DNA of 47,916 nt from Bacteroidota bacterium. Its GTDB lineage: Bacteria; Bacteroidota; Bacteroidia; Bacteroidales; UBA4417. Below, one piece after another: positions 7,324 through 15,294 of this stretch (the stretch's first letter is position 1; the number at the start of each line of letters is the position of its first letter). The notes under the pieces are model-generated. The model did not search any database. It was not told the DNA's origin and saw only the letters and a program-made list of their open reading frames with translations. The stretch is from contig JACAAZ010000002.1 in NCBI GenBank assembly GCA_013376995.1, positions 1-47,916 of the forward strand, given 5' to 3'. The translations under genes and the position numbers were made by a program.

Positions 7324-9408
7324 CTAGTATTTCAGGATGGCTTTTGTCACTTTCTTTCCATCAGGGCCGCTAAGCGTTAGATAATATACCCCGGATGGAA
7401 GTCCGGATAAATCAACCTGACAGGTTTCCAAATTCCAAATTGGTTTAACGGCTACAGCACGGCCTAATACAGAAGTTATTGATACATTCCTGAAATCCCC
7501 AAAAAAGTTGAAATAAACGAGGCCCTTTGTTGGATTTGGATAAACACTCCAACTTGAACTCAATGGATCTTCCATGCCTACATTCGGGCAAGCCACTTCG
7601 TTGGCCGTATATTTCCCGGCAGATAATGTTCCTGCATCCCAACATTTGTCAGTCGCGGTTGAAAGATCCACCGTTTGCTGATTAGCTGATGTGGAGCCAT
7701 TGTTAAATACGACTCCAATTGGCAAACTAGTGAACCCAGTGATATCATATGAATAATATCCATCGCTACCCAGGGTCATGGATGTACCTGGCCAGGCGCC
7801 ACTTAGCGGGGTAGATCCAACCCATGAATAAACCTTACAGGATGTCCAACCGGTAGGAACTTTAAACCGGACTTTAATGGATCCCGGCATAGATGAAATC
7901 GTATACGTTTCAGATTTCTCAGGCGAATACAAATGGGTCACAGGATCATACGCAATAACACGCAGCGTTTTTGAACTTGAAACGACAATGGGCGCAGTAT
8001 ATAAAGTCGAAGCATTGGTGGGTGCTGTATTGTTGGTGGTATAGTAAATCTGGGCCCCGGTAGTAGCTGTAACTGCAACAGATTGCGTCGAATAGTAAGT
8101 GCCCCCGGAAGGCGCCAGCATCATGGATGGTGCAACGGGATTGGTTGTTTTGGTCCAGATAGCATAGTCAGTTCCGGAAGTGGCCAGTGTGTAATCAGAA
8201 GGCGCTGTATAATTCCCACTCCCAACTTTAACAATCATGCTTCCATTCAGGCCGGTGGCAGTTGAAACATAAATATTCGCAGCATACTGGTTAACTACCA
8301 CATTGCTTTCAGAGTGAAGTTGAACGGCCCTGCGGGCGGCAATCATCTGGAAAATAGCAGTTTTATACAAGTTCCAATGAGCAAGCAGCACGCAAGGAAC
8401 ACCAGGTGATCCCATAAGGAATGCATAGGCAGCCGGAACGTTTCCATTGAACCTGTTTGCATTTCCGGTAACATAAGTATCGTGGTTATCAACAAATGTT
8501 ACTGCATATCGCTTGGTATCCGGGTGATGTATCAAACCAGCAGGCTGTGGTGTCGTTCCATTCATCAGCCACACTAATTTGGTAAGATCCATTCCTCCGC
8601 TCCACATAGCTGTATTCAATGCAAATTTTTCAGGGAAATCAAAAGTTGTTGAATTATTGCTGCATCCATTTATCCAGGCTTTGCAGGCATCATAACTGCC
8701 ATCAAAATACTCCCCTACTGAGAAATATGCACCGGCCGCATTGTTGTATTCATTGACAAAAGAGGCGCTGTATCCCTTTGTCATATCATAGCGCCAGCCC
8801 GCATATCCCATTTCATTCTTCAGAAATTGCATATAGCCTTTAATGTTGTTTCTTACTATGGTACTTAGATGGTCAAGGTCGCGGGATCCGTTGAAATCAT
8901 CTCCTGTATCAGGCGCCCCTGTTGGCTGTGCCTGCCCGGGTTGATTTTTCACCTCATCAGTATTGCATATTTGAGCAGGGCCCATCGAGTAGGTAACCCC
9001 GTTATAGGTTTCAGTCGGGAAATCAGTCCAGTTTGTTGCCCCGCTCCGGTGATTCACAACTACATCTGCTATCGTCTTGGTTCCCCTTGAAGTAAGGGAA
9101 GCAATAAGTGCCTTCAACTCATCCGCTGAACCAAAAGCCGAGTTCTGATCAAACCACCAGACGGGTGCATAACCCATGCTATTTGAACTTTGGCAGTTTC
9201 CACTCGGCGGAAGCCAAACCAGGCTATAAATAGGTGCAAATTCTCCTGCCCTGGTAGTAAGGGTTGTCCATTTGCTGTCGGTATAAGAATCCCAATAAAA
9301 AGCCTGTAACATAACATCCTGGCATTGAGCAGGAGCCTGGGCACGGAGGGTTTGTTTTCCCAGAGAGAGTAATGTCAGAAGTAATAGAAAAATTGAGATC
9401 CTATTCAT
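7324..9408 (-). CDS. secreted alpha-amylase (GH13) with starch-binding and T9SS sorting domains
   Basis: 694 residues; hydrolyses internal alpha-1,4 bonds of starch or related glucans outside the cell. Signal peptide 1-24. Catalytic GH13 barrel about 28-420 with all four conserved regions: ADVVVNH (114-120), GWRYDMTKG with nucleophile D208, VGEYFDG with acid/base E233, and FVDNHDT with D310. Then a chitobiase-C-terminal-like module (425-505, PSGGTYYSTQSV... YTTNNTAPT), a CBM26-like starch-binding module (510-592, YSWVGSTPLSGAWPG), and a T9SS type A sorting domain (620-694, SVYPNPTKG ... LPSGVYYLTL). The catalytic set is intact. It converges with the PorP/SprF gene, 41 bases away. Confidence 0.95.
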   Translation of the reverse strand: MNRISIFLLLLTLLSLGKQTLRAQAPAQCQDVMLQAFYWDSYTDSKWTTLTTRAGEFAPIYSLVWLPPSGNCQSSNSMGYAPVWWFDQNSAFGSADELKALIASLTSRGTKTIADVVVNHRSGATNWTDFPTETYNGVTYSMGPAQICNTDEVKNQPGQAQPTGAPDTGDDFNGSRDLDHLSTIVRNNIKGYMQFLKNEMGYAGWRYDMTKGYSASFVNEYNNAAGAYFSVGEYFDGSYDACKAWINGCSNNSTTFDFPEKFALNTAMWSGGMDLTKLVWLMNGTTPQPAGLIHHPDTKRYAVTFVDNHDTYVTGNANRFNGNVPAAYAFLMGSPGVPCVLLAHWNLYKTAIFQMIAARRAVQLHSESNVVVNQYAANIYVSTATGLNGSMIVKVGSGNYTAPSDYTLATSGTDYAIWTKTTNPVAPSMMLAPSGGTYYSTQSVAVTATTGAQIYYTTNNTAPTNASTLYTAPIVVSSSKTLRVIAYDPVTHLYSPEKSETYTISSMPGSIKVRFKVPTGWTSCKVYSWVGSTPLSGAWPGTSMTLGSDGYYSYDITGFTSLPIGVVFNNGSTSANQQTVDLSTATDKCWDAGTLSAGKYTANEVACPNVGMEDPLSSSWSVYPNPTKGLVYFNFFGDFRNVSITSVLGRAVAVKPIWNLETCQVDLSGLPSGVYYLTLSGPDGKKVTKAILKY

Positions 9409-9439
9409 ATTGAATTTAGTTATTGGTGCGAATGAAATG

Positions 9440-9447
9440 CAAAACTA
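9440..9447 (-). promoter_or_regulatory. -7 promoter box upstream of the amylase
   Basis: Read on the minus strand this is TAGTTTTG, an exact TAnnTTTG match 32 bases before the amylase ATG. No clear -33 TTG at the usual spacing. Confidence 0.4.
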
Positions 9448-9667
9448 ACTAAAAATCAGTCTTCACCCCCTGAATTACTTCTATGCTTACCGGCACATAG
9501 AAATTCAGTGTTCGAAGGGAGCCTGCTCTTCAAAACATACAGCTTTCCATAATTCACCTCTTTCGAAATAAGATAATTGCGAATTTCAACATAAAATAAT
9601 GAACTAAAGCAGCCAATATTCCTGAAATAGCTATTTTTGATTATACTGAATTTTGACAGGTTTGCGA

Positions 9668-9683
9668 TCCGTCAACTGACGGA
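9668..9683. promoter_or_regulatory. dyad-symmetric site, possible operator
   Basis: TCCGTCA-AC-TGACGGA is a perfect seven-base inverted repeat with a two-base centre, too tight for a stable hairpin and so more like a dimer-binding site. It lies between two divergent genes. Confidence 0.35.
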
Positions 9684-9796
9684 AGCTGGTAAGATTAAGT
9701 TATACTGAGCATGTTACCATGATTGTTATTCGCAATCCTGTTCAGCCGAAGTATAACTGCGGATTCCACTCTTAATATTGATTAAACCTTTGAATT

Positions 9797-10501
9797 ATGA
9801 AAAAAAATGTATTTCTGATTTTCTGTATATCTATCCTCCTTCTGAATTTCTTTAATCCCCAATTGAAAGCGCAGAGTGTAAAATGGAACCCCGAATATTC
9901 CTTCGATAAATGCAATTCTTTTGTAATAGAATTTTATGCGAAGAATAATGAACTGATGAAAACTAAGAATATCAAAACCTATTACCAGTTAAAAGGACAG
10001 GATTTCCTTGTAAAATCCATATCGGAAATCCCGGGAAATGGCGTTGAGACTATCATCGACAAAACCAATGAAGTGGCTATCCAGATTTTTGGGACCGGGG
10101 GAAGCGCTACCCCCATGTACAATGCCGGTGGATATAAATTCCCCACAGCTGAATATCTGAAAAAACTAGAATTGATTCCTACAGAAGAAAAGAAAGAAAT
10201 CCTTGGGTATTTGTGTAAAAAATACACTTATACCTACAAAAAAATCTTCGGTGAAATCTGGTTGACGGACCTGGTAACTTTATCAAATGATGTCGGAGTA
10301 TTCAGAGCATGCAAGATGGCTGCGCTGCACAATACCTTATCTGCTCCGGGGTTTGTAATGGAGATGACAACCGAAGATGCTAAAGGTGGCAAAACGCAGA
10401 TGAAAACAGTATCTCTTCAAAAAGACGAGAAATACAGTGTGGATCTTAAAAATGTGGAAGTTAGTAAAGCCCTCAACAAGGTGAATTATTTCACTTTTTA
10501 G
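9797..10501 (+). CDS. secreted DUF4412-like protein
   Basis: 234 residues. Signal peptide 1-25 ending in LKAQ. The mature part shows the pattern of DUF4412-like Bacteroidota exported proteins: an early FVIEFYAKNNELMKTKNIKTYY strand pair, a description of an intermediate state ending ...ETIIDKTNE, then the IPTEEKKEILGYLCKKYTYTY motif followed by EIWLTDLV. The family is thought to be periplasmic or outer-membrane associated with no known activity. Assignment is by pattern only, so moderate confidence. Confidence 0.65.
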   Translation: MKKNVFLIFCISILLLNFFNPQLKAQSVKWNPEYSFDKCNSFVIEFYAKNNELMKTKNIKTYYQLKGQDFLVKSISEIPGNGVETIIDKTNEVAIQIFGTGGSATPMYNAGGYKFPTAEYLKKLELIPTEEKKEILGYLCKKYTYTYKKIFGEIWLTDLVTLSNDVGVFRACKMAALHNTLSAPGFVMEMTTEDAKGGKTQMKTVSLQKDEKYSVDLKNVEVSKALNKVNYFTF

Positions 10502-10618
10502 TAAAGAATTTCCACCGGATGTTTGGTGAAAAACAGCCAATAGCCACACAGCCATAATTCCCGGGCATTATCCCGGCAAAATGGATAAATTCAAAAAAGA
10601 CTATACTGTGTGGTGTGG

Positions 10619-10870
10619 TTAAGCTCTGAGTAAGCTTTTTACGGTTTGTTTTTTGTGTTTGTCAGGGATGATGACCTTTATGAGATCGGAGAGCCCGATT
10701 GGTTTTTCGAAATTAGCAATGATGAGTTCGGGATTTATTTGTATGTACATGATTTGCAAGATTAGTTAATACTCTACCCGTATTCTTTCCCTCAAATTCC
10801 TTCTATTTCTTGCCTGCTTTACCTTTATTTTATTTTTTGGGTAACTCAGGATTTCCCGGGTAAAATCTGC
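10619..10870 (-). pseudogene. possible degraded gene, two short charged frames
   Basis: On the minus strand a frame open after a TGA (10871-10873) encodes 34 residues (ADFTREILSYPKNKIKVKQA, then RNRRNLRERIRVEY) to a TAA at 10766. Fifteen bases further a 43-residue frame from the ATG at 10750 (MYIQINPELIIANFEKPIGL ... KSLLRA) ends at 10619. Both look protein-like but neither makes a credible gene alone. The FEKPIGLSDLIKVI piece recalls the lysine-proline end of a response-regulator receiver domain, but this is weak. Confidence 0.27.
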
Positions 10871-11082
10871 TCATATCCTCTCAAAACCCATGCCATCTTA
10901 TATCTAACTGATTATCTGAGCAATACAACTGCCAATTTGACATTTTCAAGGCTCGGGCCATTGTAATTACCAAATTCATCGGACCTTCACATCCTTTATT
11001 ATTCATATTAACCAGGCTTATCAGAATATTTGTTTTATAATTACTCTTCAATTTAATTCTTTGCATCATTAGTATGCAAATA

Positions 11083-11116
11083 AAAAAAGCCTACCCTTAA
11101 TGGATAGGCTTTTTTA
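11083..11116 (-). terminator. terminator of the H1-like gene
   Basis: Read on the minus strand: AAAAAAGCCTATCC, loop ATTAA, GGGTAGGCTTTTTTT, a stem with one mismatch and a T run, 20 bases after the stop codon. Confidence 0.85.
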
Positions 11117-11135
11117 TAACTTCCTTATGCTATTC

Positions 11136-11843
11136 TTATGACTCAGGAGTTGGGGCAATGAGGGCGGGTGATTTTTCAACTTTAGCCTTTGGCTTGGTTA
11201 TTTTTTTTACAACCGGTTTCTTGGCTGCAACCTTTACCTTAGGCGCTGGTTTTTTCTTTTCAGCTTTTTTTGCGGGAGCTTTAACAGCTTTAGGAGCAAT
11301 TACCACAGGAGTTGCTACTTCAGCCTTAACTTCTGTTTTTGCTGCTTTTGGCTTGCTTTCTTTTTTTACCGGCACTTTTACCTTTACAGGCTTTTTAACT
11401 TTGGGGGCAGCTGCCTTTATTTCTTTAGCGGCTGGCTTCTTTTTCTCAGCAACAACAAGGGGGTTGATTGCGGCAAGCGTAGCAGCTTCAATCGTTGCTA
11501 CCTTAGGCTTTCTGCCACGCTTTTTCAACTCTTTCGGGGCTGCTGCCTTTTTCTCTTTTTTCGCAATAGCTACTTCCTTTTTGTTTTCTGCAGCGGCTAC
11601 AACAACTTTTGGTTTCCTGCCCCTCTTACCGGGCACTTTCTGTTCTTTTACTTTATTTTCTTTTTTCTTTTCTTTCCGGGCAGCTTTCTCTGCTGAAATT
11701 GCTTTTTCAGCTTTTATTGAAACACCCAGTTTTTTTAAAATTTCCCTGATCTGTTCAACGTATTTTTCGGCGTTGGCCAGTTCTTCGATGTATTGATCCT
11801 TAAGGAAATCCAGTTCCTTATCAGTAAATTTAATCGATGCCAT
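11136..11843 (-). CDS. histone H1-like, AT-hook nucleoid protein
   Basis: 235 residues. Residues 1-45 form an ordinary helical domain (MASIKFTDKELDFLKDQYIE ...) with coiled-coil character. The rest is a low-complexity Lys/Ala/Pro/Val tail like eukaryotic histone H1 or bacterial Hc1/AlgP tails. Two AT-hook-type cores occur: GKRGRKPKV (72-80) and KKRGRKPKV (107-115). Predicted to bind and compact AT-rich DNA in the minor groove (family knowledge plus inference). Preceded by an exact -7 box (11885-11892) and a 590-base AT-rich gap, followed by its own terminator, so a monocistronic unit. The opposite strand is open by composition only. Confidence 0.85.
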   Translation of the reverse strand: MASIKFTDKELDFLKDQYIEELANAEKYVEQIREILKKLGVSIKAEKAISAEKAARKEKKKENKVKEQKVPGKRGRKPKVVVAAAENKKEVAIAKKEKKAAAPKELKKRGRKPKVATIEAATLAAINPLVVAEKKKPAAKEIKAAAPKVKKPVKVKVPVKKESKPKAAKTEVKAEVATPVVIAPKAVKAPAKKAEKKKPAPKVKVAAKKPVVKKITKPKAKVEKSPALIAPTPES

Positions 11844-12434
11844 GTTTTTTAAAATTAGATTTTGCGTGCTAAATTTTATTGCAACAAAAGTACATCAATA
11901 ACTTAAGAAGTGGCACTAAATTTTTAATTTTCTATTTCAAATATTATAAATTAATTCATAATAAAAACATTGATCCTGTGTGACCTAATGATATCAATTG
12001 TTTTAAAATATTTAAATTATAAACTTTTGAAAGTTTGAAAATTCAATTCATCGAAAAATCAATTCATTTTATTTGAAATCCGATTTGTCAGAATACTATT
12101 TTAACTTCGATTTGTGTTATTATTCACCTGTAATAACGAAATAATTATTGATCTGAAACTTCATTATGAAATAGATCAAAAGGAAAACAAGTGAAAACAA
12201 ATTGTATTTAGCCAATATTGATCTTCAATATTTATAACATTTATTGCAGATTATGAGCTTATTACAATTCCATTACCAAATCCATTTCAGACATTGGCAT
12301 TTAATCCTAAGCTGAATATTTTTCATTAGCAGAAAATTATTTCCACCATACTTTCAATTCGAAAAACTCTTATAAAATGAATATCGGGAGTGCGGCAGAA
12401 ACTATTGTAAGAAATAATACGAATGAAAAATTAA
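11844..12434. other. AT-rich intergenic region upstream of the H1-like gene
   Basis: About 590 bases of very AT-rich sequence with many A and T tracts; no gene supported. The -7 box for the H1-like gene is at 11885-11892. The AT tracts could themselves be targets of the AT-hook protein (inference). Confidence 0.5.
11885..11892 (-). promoter_or_regulatory. -7 promoter box of the H1-like gene
   Basis: On the minus strand TACTTTTG, an exact TAnnTTTG match, 42 bases before the ATG. Confidence 0.45.
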
Positions 12435-14033
12435 TTACTGCTGAAAAGAGAATTTATATTCTTCATGTGGTTTTCGTCCTTTTGAATATACTATTGCACC
12501 AGAAATATAAACACCGGCACCTAAGGATTCAGGACGTTTTTCACCTTTCACCACAAGTTTAATGGTATGCTTTCCTTCCGGCAGATTCAGCACATGACAA
12601 ATGTTTATATTTTCATGTTCCTGGTTTGCATAATGGAAATAGCAATCAATACTTTTTTTGAAAGATCCATCAATATATACGTCAGCCTTCCCTCCTGATT
12701 TAAACCAATTTCCAATGATGGAAACCCCGGTTCCCGTGAAAGCAAAGGTAGCTTCGTCTCCTTTCTGGTCACTGAACTTAGCTGTTTCGGCGTTTTGTGA
12801 ATTCCCTGAGTTCTGCCAGTTTCCTTTAAAATCCCAATCATTACTATGAAAGGCACTAACTCTTTTCCTGAATATCATGTCAGGAAAAGAGGCTTCCATT
12901 GCAACTGAATGTAAAGGCTGTACTTTAACATCCAGGCCATCCTCATTAGCCTTGCCTCCATTACTTATACAAAGCTCCTTTGCATACTTAAGCGTTTGAT
13001 CAACGGCCTTATTGAAGGAATAATTTGTATTGATAAACAATGAGTCCCCCATCTTTTTAACTGCGTCCTGGAACTCCTGGGGCAACGATCTCAATCCTTT
13101 TACTACTCCTACTACAGCCATAGCACTGGAAGGGTTGCAGTCAGCGTCCTGTCCACAGCGAGCAGAAATTTCCATGGTCTTAAGTGGATCCCCGTCTCCA
13201 TAGAGTAGGCCCATTACCACAAAGGCTCCATTAATTTTAGCATCAATATTGAATGTTGAACCAGCTTCGCAAATATTTTCTTTCCCCCATTTTTGGTACA
13301 ACTCTTTCCAGGCTGCACGCCAATCGGAAGGATAATGATTATGAAGCAGAATGACATCTGCAATGGTCTTTGAATAATCACTTTCAGCTGGAAGAGTGTG
13401 CATGGCATCACTCACAATCTGATTTATATCGGTTTCAAAAAACGCTAAGGTATAGAGAGCAGAAAGGAAAACGCCTCCATATACACCATCGCCATAATTC
13501 ATGATATGGCCGATCCTGGATGCCATATTCTCAGCAGTTACAGGCATTCCCGGGCACATTAACCCGAGGTAGTCTGCTTCTATCTGGAAATCGATATCGT
13601 CAGCATGCAGGTTATTTTCCGGCATTCCTGACTGTGGTGGATAAATTCCATCAAAATAATTTTTCCTGGCCTGCACATTTGCATGCCATAAAGGATAGCC
13701 CGATTTGGCAAATAGCTCCTGGAAAACTGAAGGTGGCGCTTCCAATCCATACTTATCAATAGTCATCAGGAACGTGAGTTGCACATACAAATCATCTTGC
13801 CACATAGCCCCTATAACGTCTGATGGCTTCCAGGTAATCGGATCCTCGTATGTAATCCCCTGGGCCCTGAATTCAACAGGAGCTCCATAAGTAACTCCAA
13901 TCATCTTACCAGCCCAGCCGCCTGCTATTTTATCCCTCAGTTCTTTATTGCTGATATGTTGCGCCATTACACCAGGAATTGAAAACAGGTAAAGGCAAAA
14001 GATTGCAATTGTCTTACTTTTTATCATTGTCAT
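12435..14033 (-). CDS. secreted ADP-ribosylglycohydrolase-family protein with C-terminal carbohydrate-binding-like domain
   Basis: 532 residues from the ATG at 14033 (a second ATG two codons later is also possible; the frame runs open to a TTG at 14111 but only the ATG gives the signal peptide ending GVMAQ). Residues about 28-355 match the ADP-ribosyl-crystallin/DraG fold: IAGGWAGKMIGVTYGAPVEF (37-56), WQDDLYVQL (79-87) replacing the usual DDT metal motif, and CGQDADCNPSSAMAVVG (293-309) in place of GxDTDT. D80, D81, D296 and D298 could bind the two magnesium ions. Residues about 415-518 form a beta-sandwich (FTGTGVSIIGN, DVYIDG, LPEGKHTIKLVV) like carbohydrate-binding modules. Exported members of this family have no clear ADP-ribosyl substrate and may act on glycosides. 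Confidence 0.88.
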   Translation of the reverse strand: MTMIKSKTIAIFCLYLFSIPGVMAQHISNKELRDKIAGGWAGKMIGVTYGAPVEFRAQGITYEDPITWKPSDVIGAMWQDDLYVQLTFLMTIDKYGLEAPPSVFQELFAKSGYPLWHANVQARKNYFDGIYPPQSGMPENNLHADDIDFQIEADYLGLMCPGMPVTAENMASRIGHIMNYGDGVYGGVFLSALYTLAFFETDINQIVSDAMHTLPAESDYSKTIADVILLHNHYPSDWRAAWKELYQKWGKENICEAGSTFNIDAKINGAFVVMGLLYGDGDPLKTMEISARCGQDADCNPSSAMAVVGVVKGLRSLPQEFQDAVKKMGDSLFINTNYSFNKAVDQTLKYAKELCISNGGKANEDGLDVKVQPLHSVAMEASFPDMIFRKRVSAFHSNDWDFKGNWQNSGNSQNAETAKFSDQKGDEATFAFTGTGVSIIGNWFKSGGKADVYIDGSFKKSIDCYFHYANQEHENINICHVLNLPEGKHTIKLVVKGEKRPESLGAGVYISGAIVYSKGRKPHEEYKFSFQQ

Positions 14034-14112
14034 ATTATAGGTTAATGAAAAGTATCTTTGAATTTCAATCAGAAATAAGGCATTTACGTTTAAGCCTGTT
14101 GATTTAAACAAT

Positions 14113-14138
14113 TGATCACTGAATAATTAATGATCACT
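14113..14138. promoter_or_regulatory. paired TGATCACT sites, possible operator
   Basis: TGATCACT occurs at 14113-14120 and again at 14131-14138, each containing the palindrome TGATCA, 18 bases apart start to start (near two helical turns), followed by another GATCAA. They lie 80-105 bases upstream of the ADP-ribosylglycohydrolase ATG. Confidence 0.35.
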
Positions 14139-14168
14139 TCGATCAAAAACACGAATGATGATTCATGG

Positions 14169-14206
14169 TTTTCAAATAAATGCCAACTATTGTGCAAAAG
14201 ACACAA
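14169..14206 (+). repeat. dispersed intergenic repeat, copy 2
   Basis: Matches 1215-1238 at 22 of 24 bases, and 14198-14206 repeats AAGACACAA of 1252-1260. Confidence 0.5.
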
Positions 14207-14319
14207 GAATAAAAGTAGTGGTTTTCCGCTAACGGATTTACCCTTGCATATTAAATTCCAAGAAATAGACCATGGGATTCATACCTTTATTGATTACAGG
14301 AAAATCACGGGTATCAACC

Positions 14320-14440
14320 CCAGGACAAGCCCTGGACCCATTTTCGCCCCAAGGGGCAGGGTATTAAACCCTCCGTCACGTCTTTGACGCGACGGGATTG
14401 TTCAACATCTGTTTTCAATGCACTTCGTTTTTGAAAACAG
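14320..14440. repeat. cluster of hairpins, possible REP-like element or structured RNA
   Basis: Four inverted repeats in a row: CCAGG/CCTGG (14320-14335), GCCCC/GGGGC (14346-14357), CCGTC-CGTC/GACG-GACGG with one mismatch (14373-14395), and CTGTTTTCAA/TTGAAAACAG with a 12-base loop (14409-14440). GC content jumps compared with the flanks. Confidence 0.5.
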
Positions 14441-14717
14441 TGTTTCACGAAAAAAGCATACCCTCTTTGCCTTTTCCCAATTTCATAAAGTTATAAACCC
14501 ACGAAGAATCTTTTGCATTCAGCAAATATAACATGATGCTACTCCTAACATGACTTCTAACCTTACTTAAGCTGGTTACATGTTCAGAAAAATGTTAAAT
14601 TATAATAATACTTTGATCTAATGCCTGGGATTACGCTCATTAGCTGAACTTTTAAAAAACCTTATTGTTTAATCTATATAGTTCAGTTTTTACCAATCAT
14701 AAATAATTCCAGTTTCA

Positions 14718-15278
14718 ATGAAGAAAATACAGCTCCTATTTGCCTTTATCCTGGTAGCAGGATTATCTGCCTCAACCTATGCGCAGACTATGACTAACAT
14801 GAATATGTCATCTACGGCAAAGGATAATTCCATTCAACATGCGGTTTGCGTTATTAATCCAACCCAGGGAAACACCGTAAGCGGGTTGATTTCTTTCACC
14901 AAAGTAGAGGGCGGAATCAAAGTAACTGCAGATCTGGAAGGACTAGCTCCGGGCAAGCACGGCATACATATCCATGAATGTGGTGATTGTTCTGCAGCTG
15001 ACGGCTCATCAGCCGGCGGCCATTTTAACCCAATGGCAATGAACCATGGAGCACCGATGGATGCGATGCGACATGAAGGAGATATGGGAAACATAGAAGC
15101 AAATGACTCGGGCAAGGCTCATATGGAATATGTTGACCATTCAATTAGCCTGGAAGGAAGTTCATCAATCATTGGGAGATCTGTGATCATTCACAAAAAC
15201 GAAGATGATTTGAAAACCCAGCCAACAGGGAATGCTGGTCCCAGGATCGGATGTGGGGTAATTGGCATAGCGAAGTAG
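14718..15278 (+). CDS. sodC: Cu/Zn superoxide dismutase, exported
   Basis: 186 residues; converts superoxide to oxygen and hydrogen peroxide outside the cytoplasm. Signal peptide 1-22 (ends TYAQ), then a short Met-rich linker (TMTNMNMS) that could carry copper. Metal ligands are all present: copper H84 and H86 in GIHIHECGDC, bridging H102 in GGHFNP, zinc H110, H119 and D122 in RHEGDMGN, and copper H159 in IIHKNEDD. The disulphide pair is probably C88-C179, and R176 in GPRIGCGVIG is the substrate-guiding arginine. Only 16 bases separate it from the next gene, so the two are likely co-transcribed. Confidence 0.95.
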   Translation: MKKIQLLFAFILVAGLSASTYAQTMTNMNMSSTAKDNSIQHAVCVINPTQGNTVSGLISFTKVEGGIKVTADLEGLAPGKHGIHIHECGDCSAADGSSAGGHFNPMAMNHGAPMDAMRHEGDMGNIEANDSGKAHMEYVDHSISLEGSSSIIGRSVIIHKNEDDLKTQPTGNAGPRIGCGVIGIAK

Positions 15279-15294
15279 ACCTATTATATTCCAA

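Larger units (their letters stand above)
9409..9796. other. divergent intergenic region
   Basis: Separates the amylase from the DUF4412-like gene. It contains the amylase promoter box and a 16-base dyad (9668-9683). No gene with a usable start is seen. Confidence 0.5.
10502..11135. other. intergenic region with gene debris and a terminator
   Basis: A CCGGG/CCCGG hairpin without T run lies at 10561-10576. The minus strand carries short protein-like frames (10619-10870) interpreted as debris. The H1-like gene's terminator is at 11083-11116. Confidence 0.45.
14034..14717. other. structured non-coding region
   Basis: No gene supported; an 85-codon plus-strand frame (14130-14387) is composed largely of repeat and hairpin sequence. 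It contains paired TGATCACT sites (14113-14138), a dispersed repeat copy (14169-14206) and a row of hairpins (14320-14440). Confidence 0.5.

Noticed and set aside
9456-9671. About 70 open codons on the minus strand before the amylase
   Set aside because: No start codon at a useful position, and it overlaps the amylase promoter box and the dyad; could be debris but nothing supports it beyond openness.
11158-11796. 212-residue hydrophobic frame on the plus strand
   Set aside because: It is the complement of the Lys/Ala/Pro tail of the H1-like gene; codons for Lys and Ala read backwards give Phe, Leu, Ser and Ala. No independent gene signs.
12377-12562. 61-residue plus-strand frame
   Set aside because: Most of it overlaps the 3' end of the ADP-ribosylglycohydrolase-family gene on the other strand, and it has no protein-like features.
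14130-14387. 85-residue plus-strand frame
   Set aside because: It runs through the dispersed repeat and the hairpin cluster, has no signal, domain or leader, and ends inside a palindrome.
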